A stretch of DNA of 64,000 nt from Hirudinaria manillensis (Eukaryota > Annelida > Clitellata > Hirudinida > Hirudinidae). The notes beneath the pieces were generated by a model. The model was given only the letters and a program-made list of their open reading frames with translations, was not told the DNA's origin and made no database searches. Shown here in pieces: positions 13,692 through 27,628 of this stretch. Numbering within the stretch: position 1 is the first letter of the stretch; each line of letters begins with the position of its first letter. The translations under genes and the position numbers were made by a program. The DNA is taken from the NCBI GenBank assembly GCA_034509925.1, contig CM067534.1, positions 9,473,501 through 9,537,500 of the forward strand, read 5' to 3'.

Positions 13692-14208
13692 TCTGTAGGG
13701 GAAAAACAGAAAATGAAACTCGTTAAAACCAGAGTCTAACATAGGAAATAATTATCAATCTAATTATCCTAAGACTAATTAAGCGCTACATAACTGGAAA
13801 GATCTTAATCCATTGCAATAATGGCTAAGCTTCTTAGGCACACGCCTCAATTATATTGAAATTGATTACTCTATTGCAAATGTATCAGAATCGATTATCA
13901 ATAGCCTCTTTTTAGTCAATAGCGATTTTTTGAAGGCATTTTTCATTGTATGAGCAAGTTTACGTTATAATTTGCCAACAATTTCTGAGCTTAAGAATGA
14001 GTCCTAGATGTCTCTGTTACTTCCAGCAAAGCAAGTTAGCAAACTAACTTATAAAAGTTATTTTAAAGAAAAAGCACATAAAACTTATGTATAAAGTTAA
14101 CTAAATTAGGAATGCGTAAACTAAGAAATAAGCATAATAAATAAAATGATAGATAATTTCGGAATACAGCACATCACTAACCAAATCGAGAACTCGAAAA
14201 AGCTCAGA
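13692..14208 (-). other. Actin 5'UTR intron and first non-coding exon
   Basis: Upstream of the actin ATG an acceptor (CCCCCTACAG on the minus strand) marks the end of a leader intron at about 13692. The matching donor GTTAGTG follows a short non-coding exon at about 14181-14208. Distance from the TATA box at 14235-14242 puts the transcription start near 14208. A leader intron just before the ATG is common in animal actin genes. Confidence 0.6.
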
Positions 14209-14234
14209 GCACGATTGGCAAGAAGATGCGAACG

Positions 14235-14242
14235 CTTTTATA
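14235..14242 (-). promoter_or_regulatory. Actin TATA box
   Basis: The minus strand reads CGTATAAAAGCG here, a near-ideal TATA box about 27-30 bases before the inferred first exon of the actin gene. Confidence 0.75.
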
Positions 14243-14462
14243 CGGAAAACTCGGGCGGAGCTTGCAGCATCTGCATTATTGCTACCAGCATCCGGCTTCT
14301 TCCATGAAGAAAGCTAGACACACACCTCCCGAGCAAGAGCAGGTAGTAGCAAAACTTTGCCGGCAGCATTTCTGAGCAACAGCAGAATTCAAAATGCAGC
14401 CCGTCTAGTCAGATCTCCTATCACAAAGAGTTCGCTAGCATGGCAACTTTGCCATGCCATTG

Positions 14463-14472
14463 CCATATATGG
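14463..14472. promoter_or_regulatory. CArG box (SRF site) upstream of actin
   Basis: CCATATATGG is a perfect, palindromic CC(A/T)6GG element about 220 bp upstream of the actin TATA box. SRF, with MRTF or myocardin-type partners, controls many animal actin genes through such sites. Binding is inferred from the motif alone. Confidence 0.6.
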
Positions 14473-16164
14473 TCTTCTCCATGAGCTTCTATCGCTCGGC
14501 GTGGATAAACTCGGTGCGTTTCTGACCAACTGTCGGTTGCGTTGTTAGCGGCACTCAAAAATGTTGCAGAATGGTGTGAAGTTCCAGCGTTAATGGGCTA
14601 ATTGGCTGATTCACTAGTTGGTTATAGTCATAGTCTTGATAGATTGTGGCTGGCTTAATAAAAACATGTTATTGATATTTCGTAGCAATTCGTTTTACAA
14701 TCGGCAAAATTGAATTTTGGTTAAAGTCCTTCACATAACAGATGATATTGAAGGGCAAGGGAGAGAAGAATGGACGCTTAAAGTCCGATATATTCACGCA
14801 CTTAATAAGTAAATGTTTTGTCGTTTAAGGGCTGTGCAAAAATGTTACGGAATTTTATTTATTTGCAAACATTTCTACTCTCAAAACTAATAGTTACTAA
14901 GTAATGTCTGATTAGGATTTTTAACTTTGTATGTTGGAATCGAAAAACACACTTGAGGAGTTCTAAAATTCGTGCCGTTAAAACTCAAGTGTTGTGACTA
15001 ATTTTTAAAACTCAAAACCATCACAGGTGACATTCATGCCTGTATTGATTAATTTTAATTCATTAAATTGGAAGCATGTAGGAAAAGGTCAGACTATATT
15101 CGGCCATTCATATCTCCGAAAATGAACGTCCACCATCTTTTATTTTCTGCTGTAAGCATTAAGTTATGCGGGTTTTACGTTGTTCGTTGTAGAGGCGCGG
15201 TGACGTATCTCATAGAAAGGACATTTTTGAAAACTGATGGCAAAATTTGGACATTTGGAGTTATTTTGCAAAATAACCACTCATTTTTTTCAGTAGATGA
15301 GTAGAGACTTCCGAAGACAGAACAAACAGAATGCCAATTCCAAAGTTAAATTACAATATCACATGAATATAAAGGAAGGTCTAATAATATTGTCCTCATG
15401 AAGGCTCAGATATGCATGTTAAGATTTAAAACCGACTACCCTAAATGAGTATAAACCAACACCATGTTAACTGCACTATTTTGAAATTTCTCACATTGGT
15501 ATATTGTAAGCAAACGTTTTCAGCACATCTCGGACATAATATCGAGAAGCTGTAACACGACACACCCTCCAGACGCCACTAAAACTGGCCATTATTATTT
15601 ACGCATGTTATTATTAATAATATGCTGAGGATTCTAAAACGCTGCCTCAATAGTCCTATGTTACAACCCGACCGAACCATTAAAATTTAAATGCTATTTT
15701 GACATTTTAAGTCGATATTATGCTTAGAACAATTAGGGTATCAGTAAATAAGACTCAATTCTCTGAGTTAATAAGCTTCCAATGCAACAACTCTGCTGAA
15801 TTGAAACTTTCGTCCCAATTGATTTTGGTTGACAACGGCCTGTCAGAAACGTAGCGCAGCAGAACAAGACAGCTATTTTCAATGGTTAACAAGATTAGGT
15901 ACAACAACACCTCAGTACGCATGACGTGGTTTCATGAAAGCTACGTATTGAAACGATGCTAAAGCTAGGTACAATAGGAAAAAAACGTGGAAGTTTATTG
16001 ATAAACGTAGAAACGTGTGCAGCAAAGAACGAAGTTAAAACCAGGGGTAGATGTGAGTTTGTATCTGTGAGTGTACGTGCTTCTGTGTGTGCGTACGTGA
16101 GTATGGGTACGAAGAGTTGGCCGTGCGACCGATCTGGATTGCGTGACGAAGGGACAACAAAAGA
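14473..16164. other. Intergenic between actin promoter and RALGAPB 3' end
   Basis: Upstream actin sequence followed by the probable RALGAPB 3'UTR; an AATAAA on the minus strand (TTTATT at 15994-15999) lies about 166 bases past the RALGAPB stop. Open frames in this stretch have no recognisable domain and I call no gene. Confidence 0.5.
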
Positions 16165-19100
16165 TCAGCAATGGAAGAGGGAGGCGCAGAAGTCCGACTC
16201 AGTCATGGGGCACTTGTGCCTCTGGACGATCTCCTTGATAAAGATGCGCCTCTTTACGTGGGGTGGCTGATGTCTGGAATTGTAGTTTAATTGTATAACG
16301 AAACAATCCATCATGACAGACATTAAGACATTTAAAGAATCTCAATTTGGACTAATTCTGCAGGCAGAAGTTGGTTTCTCATTAACTGCTCATGCCACTT
16401 TCAGAGGGTCGCCTCTGAACTAAAAACTGCCTAACTCACATGTCGCTTTCCAGCGTTTTCCTCCTGTAAACGTTGTAAGTCGTCTGCCTGATCATCTGAC
16501 CCAACACTCGTCTGCTCACGACCGCTCCGTCGACCAGCGGTCCGCCGTCGCCGATCCTGCGATCAAAGGTCTCGGTCAAAAGCCCCCCCCCAAAATATTG
16601 GTTTTAATTGGTAATGATTAAGTTGGAATGCGATTAAAAATAGAATAAAATGATGATTTTTGAGATTAAAATGAAAATGTCCGATTACTTTGATGCAGAG
16701 GCATGCAGGTGTATCCTGAAGAGGCCACTATGCAGAGGATGAACGAATATCACACAAAAGTTGCTGGCATTCAACGGCATCTGCTTCTGAGTTTTGAACT
16801 CGGAGGCTTGCTGATGGTTGGACATCTTTGGCAGGTCCGCTGTGTACCAATGCAAAAAAATGAACAATTGGGCAAAGTCAAAAATCTGTTCATAAAATTA
16901 ATTGATTGATTAGGTGATACACTTTCCAATGTGTTACAGTTTACTATTTTTTGCAATTCTGAAAACCAAACAGCAATGAAAAAGAAGAAAAAAAACAAAA
17001 GCCACGAACCAACTGGAAATGTTCCGTGGTCTTCGAAGTGTTCGAGCCAAACGATAACGACCTGAACGTCTCCCCCTTGTTGACCTCCGACCCTTCCCGA
17101 CCTTCGGAGCTTCGAAGTCTCGCAGTCGGCAGAAGACGAACCGCTGCTGGCATCTCCCTCTACGGTGCTGAGGGACTTCTCGAAATCTGAGATGGAAGCA
17201 GTTTGAAGGTGATTGTGACGTATAGTTTATCGAATTATGCATTGAACGGTGATAGTGATAATTGATAATAGTAATAATACTAAATAATTATTATTATAAT
17301 AATAATAATAAATAATTATTATAATAATAATAATAATAAATTAACAGACCAGGGACATCCCTTCTGGTGATGGACTCTGATGAAGGAACGACAAAAACGA
17401 GTTCCGTGGTGACATCCGCCCAGTATAGAACCTTATTCTTTCCGTCAAAGCAGCTGCCACCAGTCTCTCCAGTCTGGTCTGGAAGGTAATGATAATAGTG
17501 GCCATAATATCATTCCAACTGGATAACTTGTTAATGATAATGAATATAATTGCATGCAATCTTAAATTTAAAGGACAGGTATAAAATTGTCTAATTACTT
17601 AGTTGTTTGTGTGAAATCATAGGAGCACGAACAGCTCTTCAGCTCATCAATATCATTACCATCATCAAAAGCTTACTCCTCACCATCATCATCATTAGCA
17701 GGAATGGTCCTGGCATCTCTGACTTTCCAGCTGGTAGCAGGGTTTCCAGTCCAACCGGGGTGACTCGAGACGTCCACGGGCCAACCGAGGGATAGCAGGA
17801 AATCCTTGAAGTCGGAGCTGACTCCGGATTCCGAAACCTACGGAACGAATCCATCTTTAATAGCGAGATAAACCATACGATAGCAGGTTAATAAATCTTT
17901 AAGTGATTGTTAACTAGTCAGGCAACTCTTGAGTCTTTGAAAAGAATTTTTGTATCAGACGACACAGCAAACATTTGCAGATTAATGTCCTTCATTGACA
18001 TTATTCAAGTTCAGTCAAAGACACCTTTGCGCCTTTGCAAATTGCTCTAGGACTGCCTCTGATGGCAGGTTTAAAGTTAATTGTTCGATACTAGGTTGAC
18101 ACTTTACTGCTGCGAATTGGAGATTAGCGAATTAAGACTTTATAAATTAGACTAGAATTAGGTATTTTTGTTAACTATTCTTATTATTATTAGAATGACA
18201 TCAATTATTATTATTATTATTATTATTACTACTCACCACATTGGCCAGCATGTCCTCGAGCCTGCTCTGCCCCGCCTTGACGTAATACACGTGCGCCGTG
18301 TCGTAGGTCCTCACGGAGATGTTGTCGACAGCCTTCAAGTCGTTCCAGAGCGTCGAGTTGAACTCGTTCAACTTGACGAGAGTCGGAAACATGCTGCCAG
18401 TCAGGGATCCTCCCTGAAGTGGAATGGAGTCGACAATGAAAGTGAAACCGGAAAAGAGGATTTCCCTCAAAGTGACCGAATTAGCACGCACATCCCCGAC
18501 CGCACATCAACGATCAATATATTATAAAATATAATAATCAATGAAATAAATAATATTATAATATGGTAAGTTAATATTATGATGTGATAAATTAACATAT
18601 TCATTAAAATCAAACCAACCCTCAGGTTGTCCAATGTCAAGAAGCCAAAATGGGAGAGAAACAGCCTCGCAGCATTCGAAATCTTTGAAGAGCTGGAAAG
18701 AAATTCATCACCGAAGTTGCAGGACAAACACCAATCATAACGTCTCATTAATATTAATGAAGTCTTGATGAATATTAACGAACCTGGGCGGTTCGCAGGG
18801 AGGAGGGGGCCTGTAGCTGTTGAGATGTTCCGAATAGGATTCCTCCTCGAATACTTTCTGTTCCTCGATCATCTTCCTCAGACACTCGAGTTGATCCTCG
18901 TAGTTGACCATCGTCTTCTCGATCGGAGGAATGCTTTGATCACTGAGAGTAAATATAAATGCTGCTTAATGCTTCAGTTACCAGCAAGGACAATGAAGCA
19001 AGGTACTGTTTGCTTATATAAATATATGTATAAATAACGGTAACTCACAAAGTCAAAAATAAAGCTTAGAGGGATATTAACTAATTGTTAACTTATGAGT

Positions 19101-20515
19101 GGTTAATAATGTTAATGCTATTATTATTATAATCATTATTATTATTGTTATTATCAACTAACGCAAGCACTTTGGGGATTTGGTCGACCGATTCTGGAAA
19201 GTTTCGAGGCACCTCGGAGGGAACGTCGTGAGTGACACCAACCTGAGCTCCCTGATTGGTTGGAATGAACTGGACTTCGTTGGAGGCGGTCGAAGGTGGA
19301 GTCTGTCGAGGATAATTGAATTAATTAACAGAAAGCAGTAATTTGTTGTTTGAAAGATATTTGTTATGATGATGATGATGATTATTATTATTATTATTAT
19401 TATTAACATAAAACTACAATTCTAAGTGATTCTCAAAAAAAAACTAATGTTATTAAAATGGAAAAGCATTGAATATTCGGTTTAGAAAGCTTTAGAAAGT
19501 TTGATCTCCCATAGTATAGTCCACATTGATCTCCTATAACATAGTCCACATTGATCTCCTATAACATAGTCCACATTGATCTCCTATAATATAGTCCACA
19601 TTGATCTCCTATATAGTATAGTCCACAATGAAATCCACTGACCACATTCTTGGACTTCGACTGATGGCAGAGCTTCAAGAGCCACACGTGTCTCCCAAAC
19701 AGGCTCCTGGTTATTACGACCAGGTTCGGAAGATCTTCTGGGGAAGGAAACATAAGAATGATTCAAGAATTCAGTCGTGACTCGTTAAAGAGACAAATTC
19801 AGAATTAGTCACCAGAGTTCTAAAAAGGATATCCATCAAAACTTTAAAGTTTTGTTTAATATAAAGAGAATTTTTTTATATTAATTTTAATATCTTTTAA
19901 TTTCTTAAACACAGCATTAACGTCAATAAACTTAACATTAAAAATATAATGCATCAAACCATTTCCCTCCTCCGTCGGGGGTTCGAAGAGCCCCAAAATG
20001 ACCGACCCGTCCACCACGAAGTACTGGAACCTCGGACGACCCCCCTTCGGGTCGAACTTGGAGAGGAAGGAATCCTCGTCCAACAACGTGCACAGAGATT
20101 CCGGACCGCTGGGAGATGGGAAGGAGCCCTTGTGGAATGATGGAAAGATGAGATGGATGTCGTCAGTAAAAGACGATTTATCGGGTAACAAATTTTGAAG
20201 TAAGGAATTGACAGACTAAATTTTAAAAATTAATTTAAATTATTATATGAATAATTTATATGCCTTGTTGACTTATAGATAAATGAATATATTTATTAAA
20301 TATAATTTTAAATATAACATCGATAATGGAATTAAATTCTGGAAAAAACCGATGAAAAGGTCGCTTTACCACGTGATCGACCATGGCTGCCAACAGGGCC
20401 TCCGCAGCGTCCTTGACCCTCAACGAAATGGGTTTCAATTCCTTCTTTCCTTTGTACACCGGAGGATCGGAAGGTCTCGGCTGGTGAATGGTTAATGATT
20501 CGAGTTGTAGTAAAA

Positions 20516-20558
<43 letters not shown>

Positions 20559-20888
20559 GGTTGCTCATCTAGCGGGAACATTGTTCCCTTTGGGCATCCT
20601 TTGGTATCATTTACTCGCGGTTCTTATATTGTTATTTGTGTTATATTGATACCAAGAAAACAATAAATCAAATTAATGATAATAATAATAATAAAAATAA
20701 TAATAATGATGATAATAATAATAAGAAGAAGAAGAAGAAATAATAAAAACGATATAATAAAAATAACAATAGCAAAAATCGTCATAATCATAACATGTTA
20801 AGAATAACAATGTTCTGCAACGAGGAGGAGATGAACATATTATAATAATAATAATTATAATAATGTATAAATTAATTAATGCAATGAC

Positions 20889-20976
<88 letters not shown>

Positions 20977-23480
20977 CATCATTTGTCTCAAAAGTTTTTC
21001 ATTCAAAAGTCATGCATTAAACGTCGCTGAACCTGAGAACACGACCCGGAAATTCCGAGCTCTGTGACTTGAAGGACCGTGTGCAGGACGGCACCGTCTC
21101 TGAGCAGGTAGTCGTGTTCGACCAACCACGTCGTCAGGCACTGGTAGGCGGAGACTATGGAGGAGTGCAGATCCTGGATGATCGAATGAATGAGTGCATG
21201 AATGAATGAATGAATGACAAATTAAATAAGGTCTTTGTTAAATGATTATAAATTGAATTATAAATATGAAAGAAACTTATAAAAATTTTTATAAAGATTT
21301 TAACTAATACCACAATTAACTAATGCTTAATTCAAAGCTTATAATTAAATCTCTGATTTCGTAACAAAAGAAGATTTAAGAAACTCTCCACGTTCAGAAT
21401 CTCGATCGAAACGATTTGAAATTCCAATTGCGTGGAATGCTTAAATAACATCAACGCTCGCAAATAAACTCTCGCGGGGATCGATTAATTAATTAATTAA
21501 TTATTTTAATAAAAAAAAAAAAGGTATCAAAACAAATCAACCACAACAAATCAAAGATAGCAAAAACTCCAAACCTTGGAATGATAAATGGCCGGCTTGT
21601 TGCACTGGAGTACGACGAACTCGCAAATCGTGACGACGACCTTCTTCGCGTTCTCCTCGAGTCTTCCTCGGAGTTCGTCGCGTTCTCCGGCGACCCCCGG
21701 CACCCTGCCCTTGAGAGACTTGAAGGTCGAGAAGAACTGCACGACCTCCATGGCCGAGAGGGCAGAGGTCAACTCGGACGTCCAGGACTTGATGAGTCTT
21801 TCACAGATCAAAATGGCCGACTTCTCGTAGAGTTCGAACAGCTGAAGTGAACCTGAGGTGTGCACGATACATAAGTAGGCTTAACAGGTATATGTTACAG
21901 GCAGGGGTTTAAAAACGATTTCCTATCAAATTCAATTTAATAAATATATAAATAAATAATTTTCTTTCAATTTCAAAATATCTTTTTTATTTTTATTTAA
22001 GCCCAACTTTTGTATGATTTCGAGTTTTCTTCATAAACCGCCATGTCTGCCAACAGCAAACTGATTCCTCCTGAAGAGAGGAAGGAGAAATAAACGACTA
22101 AATAATTGATGAAGCAACGGTTGTTATGATTATTATAATATAAGGTGCATAATATTATATTATATTATTATAATGGCTGAAAGACTTTGATTCTGGTATG
22201 CTTAGCCTAAGCCTCCGTGGTTGCTCAAAGGATGTTAATTTAAGACCAACATCAATGTAAACAAGGAATACCAGACTAGACACAAGATCACACGAAGCGC
22301 CTCCGACGCTATGCATATGGCGCTATACAAATTAACTATTATTATTAGGAATCTCACGATTCAAAATTCATTCAAAAAAAAAAATAAAATAAAATAAAGA
22401 AACAAAATAACGAAACTCCAATTCACCGAGAAGCATTTGCGTGTTTACGGGATCGACTTCTTTGGCCAAAATGTTCAGGAAGAGTTTGACGAGGGTGGAT
22501 TGAAGAGAGTAAAACGACACGGTCGGTCTCGCGTGCTTCTGATCGTCGAGGATGTCTGCGGTCGTCGAGGGAAACGTTACGCGTTGGGATGTCATAATAA
22601 CGAGACGTGGACATAATATTAATTCATGGATATAAAGCATTATTAACAGATTTAGCATCATTCGTTGAATTTCAAATCTTCGAGAATGGAATTTCCAAAT
22701 CAGGATTCACTTTTGATTTCCAGGTGTCTGAAGTGAAGAGGCAGGCAGACGACGGAGAGGAGGAGTTGGATGGAAGCGAATCTTTGGTCGCCTTCGTCGT
22801 CCGAGTTGTCTTGTTTGTATCTGCAACGAACGAAGGAATGAACGAAGGAATTAATGAATGAACGAACGAAGGAACAAACAAAAGAATGTTGTATGCCAAA
22901 ACTATTGCTATACGTTGAATTGAAGTCAATAGTAGTTTGTGCAGTCAACTTTTGCATTTGAAAAAATGTTCAATGATGAATTTAATTCAATGAGAATAAC
23001 CCTTAAATACTATTAATATATTAATATAAAAATAAATTACCCCAAAAATTACAAACAAGATAAGACAACAAGTACACAAGAAAATTAACTTTCTTAAGTT
23101 TGACTTATTGATAAATAAACAAAATAAAATAAATAAAATAAATAAATAGGAATAAATAAGCAGAAATTGGATTAAAACCTGAACATGGTCTGAATGAACT
23201 CGATGGCCCTGAGATAGTGTGGCACGAGGACCTGTGACCCGACCAGGTTGACCTTGAAGATGTCACTCGAGTTCAGGACGATGTTTATCAGAACCGGGTG
23301 AGACGAGGTCTCCTACGATTGAAATTTATTTATTTATTTATTTAGTAGTTTATTTATTAATTTGATTATTATTTTTTTAATCGTTCGTTTGTAAAAAATT
23401 GTCGTTCTGCAGGAATTGTTTTAGCTTTTAGGTGTATGTTGGTGTTATCAGTTAGAGTTGTTATTTGTTGTATTACTACT

Positions 23481-23512
<32 letters not shown>

Positions 23513-26301
23513 TATTAAGTTATTAAATCATGGTTATTTAATTAATTGCAATCAAACAACGATTAAAACCCGAATGCTCAACCATAAAAACGATCCGAAA
23601 CAAATTCCCTCTGCAGAAAAATCCAACCCACCAGGTCGACCTTCAGGCCATAGAAGACGACGGCGTAGAACCTGGCGACATACGCCTGGAGAATCTCCTC
23701 GTCCGTCTTGACGGAGCAGAAGATCCTGCACAGCGTCCCGCACGCCTGGGCCCTGCCGGCCTCGTACTGCCGGTCCTCGTCGTTTCCCCAGTCCTCCTCC
23801 CTCTGCGGCCCTATGACGTCGGCCCCGACCAGGGACGCGTCGAAGAGCCAGGCGCCCAGGAGGTGGAGCAGGCTGTTCGCCCTCGGCCTGAAGAAGGAAA
23901 ACGGCCCGTGCGGCGGGCGCTGCGGATCGTGGGATGCGGGCAGCCCGGGCACAGAAGGCGGGGCCGTGGGAAGCACGGGCTGGCCGGAGACGGGTGTTGT
24001 GGGCACGGGCCAAGGTTCCCCTAAGCTCATTCTCGACGAGGCGTCTCTGGTTTTTATGAGCTGAGGGAAGAAAGAGGTGACTCTCTGTTGTTTGCGTGCA
24101 GGGGGCGGAGTTACGGAGGGAGGTTCGTTGGATTGGCCAGGAGTGTTTGTGGGGACTAGGTTGTCCATTTCCACATAGCTTTTCTGATTGGATCCTATCA
24201 AATGCAGATAAAAAAAATGGTGAACAATCAAAACAAAAAAATTTATTTATTTCTGACAAGACCCAGAAATAAAAAAAAACACTTTCAAACGTACCAAGAA
24301 AAGCGGCCGCAATCAGGGACGTGCACTTCATGGCCCTGTAAAAAATGAGCGGCAGTGCCCCGAGGCATTCATACTGGTGGGGCTCGATTACCTCCCGACT
24401 GGCCAAGGCCGTGTGGAGGAACCTCTGGGTGCTGCTGATGACCCGGGGTCGGCTGAAGTCAACCGGGTTGCCAATCAAGTGCAGGAATCGGAACCAGCAC
24501 TGAACCACCACGTCGTTGGATGCCCGGAATCCACCCAATGGAGTTCCGCACTCTTCGGCTGGGGAATCGAAACTTTGCTTTTTATAATGACGAGGTAGTG
24601 GTAAGCTTAAAGAATTCTTTTTTGTGATTTAGGATCCAAAAGATTTTTAAAAACTCCCTGCCATATCACTTTATTATCACAGCAAGATTAAATTGATCTG
24701 ATAGTTTAATGGTTTAATAATCGAATAATTTATTTTTATGCGTTAACAGATTAAAAGAAAAAAGGACGAGTATGAAATGGCACTCACTGGCAGCATTGGC
24801 AGGAATACTCGCGGGTCCGTGGAACATCTTGAGAAGGAGTGAAGTAAGGAAGAAGTTGATCCTATGCCACTGGTTGATGAGTGCCATGTGGTGCCTCCAA
24901 CCCAGGCACATTTCATGCAGCGTCTTCCACAGCGAGGGCGACGGGAAATGCCCCGAACTGCAGGACGCCAGCCAGGTTTCGAAGAGTACGCTCAGCATCC
25001 TCTCGCACATCTGAGACCCGAGGTCGTCTGGGAGGTAGAACGATGCAAAGTCATCATCAGATGGCGCTTTTTACAAACATCCGTCAAAATATTAAGGCGG
25101 ATTTGACTGGCATTGTGTGTTTGAGAACTTAAGTGCGTTTTCAGTACAAACAACATGCAAATTAGTATATGATTTGCACCATAGTACAACATTTAACAAC
25201 AATTATGAATGGTTCTGTAGTGACTATTGATAATAATATGCAATTAAAAGCATAAAAACACATTTTATTATAATAATAATAATTAAAATAATTAATTTTA
25301 ATAACTATTGCTAATATTATCAATATCATTATCATTACCCTTCACTGTCGGAGGTCCGAGCAGGCTGTCGCAGACCGTCAGAAGAAATTTGAGCAGCGAA
25401 ATCCAGGATTCTGAGGTCAGGATCTTGGATTTCGAAGACAGACTTTGAACTGCTGAGAGGACTTTGTTGCACATGTTTATGTGTTGATTCATGTACTCCA
25501 CACCTTAGACAGAATATCTTGTTATGCTAAGTTATGCCGTGTTGAATAGTGCCAATACATGACAATACATGAAGAAACATGCTTCAGCCATAGAGATGCA
25601 CAAGTTCCAAATTCTCTATTCTCGAAACAAACCCGCATCCATCCTGGGCTTGAAAAGGTGAGTCAGGTGGACCAACATCTGACGGAAATATTTGTTAGGC
25701 TCCTCGACGAGCGGCCTGGGGACGCTTTTGCGAGGTTCGACGAGGCACGACATCCAGTCGCAGTAAATGGAGACGCATTCGGCCGTCACGTCCCTGTCCG
25801 AGGCAGGCAGAGAAAGGCCAAAGCACATGATCTGAAATCAAAGTGAGGAAATGAGGAGATGGATTTTTTTTAATTCTCTTTGCCTGCTGATTCAATTCAA
25901 TGGCTTTTGAATAGACGATTAGGTGCTTGCATGCAATGCTCCACTGATTACTTGATTAGCTATTTAAATTGATTTATTTGCACAAGAATGTGATTTCGTT
26001 TCTATAATGTCTCCTGATCATTACTGCTGACAAACAAATGCAATCTTTTCGACACAGAAACATAAACAAAGAGAAGAAACAAAAAGAAAGACCAAACCTC
26101 CATCGTCCACGTCACGTCGGCATCGGAAACCAGGAGGTTGTCTTCCAGTCCGTCCATGCACCTGCTCATGTTGGTGGAAAGGTTTCTAACGATTCCACTG
26201 ACCACCTCCCTGCCAGTGTTGTAGCTGTAGCGGGAGAGGACGCTCTGATCCCCTGCTTCGGACTGGATCTCGGGCAGCAGCGATGCCCAATCAGAATACA
26301 T
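16165..26301 (-). CDS. RALGAPB: Ral GTPase-activating protein subunit beta (RALGAPB)
   Basis: The beta subunit partners a catalytic alpha subunit to switch off RalA/RalB GTPases; insulin/AKT signalling relieves this. About 25 minus-strand exons run from 26301 to the stop at 16165-16167. Approximate exon sites are 26100-26301, 25625-25832, 25343-25500, 24785-25021, 24295-24556, 23605-24194, 23180-23308, 22703-22819, 22427-22555, 22010-22080, 21573-21850, 21031-21175, 20370-20480, 19965-20127, 19643-19740, 19164-19303, 18783-18942, 18620-18697, 18235-18415, 17697-17837, 17349-17483, 17010-17188, 16688-16850, 16443-16563 and 16165-16264. Pieces in family order include [13 protein letters not shown] (start), [138 protein letters not shown] and [20 protein letters not shown]. 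The C-terminal part is the Rap/RalGAP-like domain, which in this subunit is thought not to be catalytic. Exon limits are approximate; identity is secure. Confidence 0.95.
17283..17340. repeat. Imperfect AAT/ATT microsatellite in RALGAPB intron
   Basis: Two copies of an AATAATTATTATAATAAT-type block in an intron near the 3' end of RALGAPB. Confidence 0.7.
19503..19630. repeat. About 27-bp tandem repeat in RALGAPB intron
   Basis: Five imperfect copies of a unit close to ATAGTCCACATTGATCTCCT plus a short AT spacer, ending at the edge of the next exon (near 19643). Copies differ by one or two bases and in spacer length. Confidence 0.85.
20515..20559. repeat. (TAA)n microsatellite in RALGAPB intron
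   Basis: An uninterrupted trinucleotide run of about 14 copies. Similar but shorter AAT/GAT runs continue at 20680-20760. Confidence 0.9.
20889..20976. repeat. Long pure (TTA)n microsatellite in RALGAPB intron
   Basis: About 29 uninterrupted TTA/ATT units, the longest pure trinucleotide run in the window, followed by ATC units. Confidence 0.95.
23478..23515. repeat. (ATC)n microsatellite in RALGAPB intron
   Basis: About eleven copies of the trinucleotide ATC, closing in ATT units. Confidence 0.9.
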
Positions 26302-27611
26302 CCTCGGTGGTGGTCAACTGATTCAGAAAGTTTAAATAAATGTATGAAACATCATGAAAACAATTGATATCAAAATATATTGAAACATTATCTAAAAATC
26401 TGTCTTCATCTTCTTCTAGTTTTCCTTGATGTTTTCTTAAACCAATTATTTAATTATTCAATCAATAAAAATTGTTAATCAATTGAACTGCAATATTTCT
26501 TTTAATGGCCATTTTACACGGTTGACCTTTAAAACTCATAAACTTTTGTGATTTATAAATGATATTCCCATTACAAGATTAGCAGCATTTACTAATTAAA
26601 CCTGTAGTCAAATCAGATGATTTAAAACCTCGAAATTTTATAACTTCTTGGAATTTAAAACAACTAATAACCTGCTCAGCAGTACAACTTCAAACAATTT
26701 TTAAAAAGCGTCTGCGAATTCCAAGAGGCGGACAGTATTGACTTTAAAAAGTGACATTAGGCCACGGCCCACGAATCAAAGCCACCGTTTACTAATGTAA
26801 GCAACATTTAGACGAAGTGTGAAATCACCTCAAACACCTACTCTGGCTAAAATAATGATGCTTTTTCGAATGGCTCCAGAATTAATTAACGAATGTAGCT
26901 TGGTTAAACAAATTTAAATAACATTTGTATCAGTTTAAGTCATTTCTTAAAATTCGGAAAATCAGTTATCACTAAATATAAATTCAAAATCACTTGTCAA
27001 TATAATCAAATATATATCCTATAGTTTGATGAAAATGATTCATGTATATGGGTCGCTTGAAAATTTGGATTACGTTGGCGCTAGTTTCACTTTTATGGAA
27101 GAACAGCAGGATCATCGGCACTGGTCCCAACAATCGTTGCATCGGAACTAGTCAAGTTTAGATATCAGGAAAGACATTTTGCTTGAGATTTATAGAGTTA
27201 ATCTATTTTAAATATACTCCCTCAAATAGCACAAGAAGACACTGGACTACCTTTTGCTGTTTAAAAAATTGTATAAGCCACATCTAGTGGAAGATTTATC
27301 AGTTGTTTGAGTTTACATGTTTGCGTTATATAGATTATGATTTTCAGGGCCAGTCCGTCTAGCGGAAGCTTGCGCTTCTTTAAGACTGACCCTAATTGTT
27401 CACTTAATATTGTACATGTTCAATTTGCTATTTGTTCTTTCAGTTGCTTTGACACCTTAATAAACTCATAAAAATATAAATAAAAGAAAAGCTTGTTCCG
27501 AAGATATTACACTTAACAAAAAATCATTTGATTAGTTGTTAGGATGCAAACTGCTTAAAGTGCTTCCCCCAACAAGTGACAGATAAATGAACACCAAGCA
27601 ACTTGTATGTG
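26302..27611. other. Intergenic between RALGAPB start and GTF2H1 end
   Basis: The 5' flank of RALGAPB and the region beyond the GTF2H1 stop. AT-rich, with a small perfect-stem hairpin near 27365-27380 (GAAGCTTGCGCTTC). I see no TATA box, coding exon or RNA gene. Confidence 0.5.
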
Positions 27612-27617
27612 TTTATT
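27612..27617 (-). terminator. Polyadenylation signal of GTF2H1
   Basis: AATAAA on the minus strand begins only 11 bases after the GTF2H1 stop codon at 27629-27631. Confidence 0.55.
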
Positions 27618-27628
27618 TCTTGGGAAAC

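Noticed and set aside
15068-16270. Open frames of 78 and 104 codons between actin and RALGAPB
   Set aside because: No recognisable residues, and the second overlaps the RALGAPB terminal exon in antisense.
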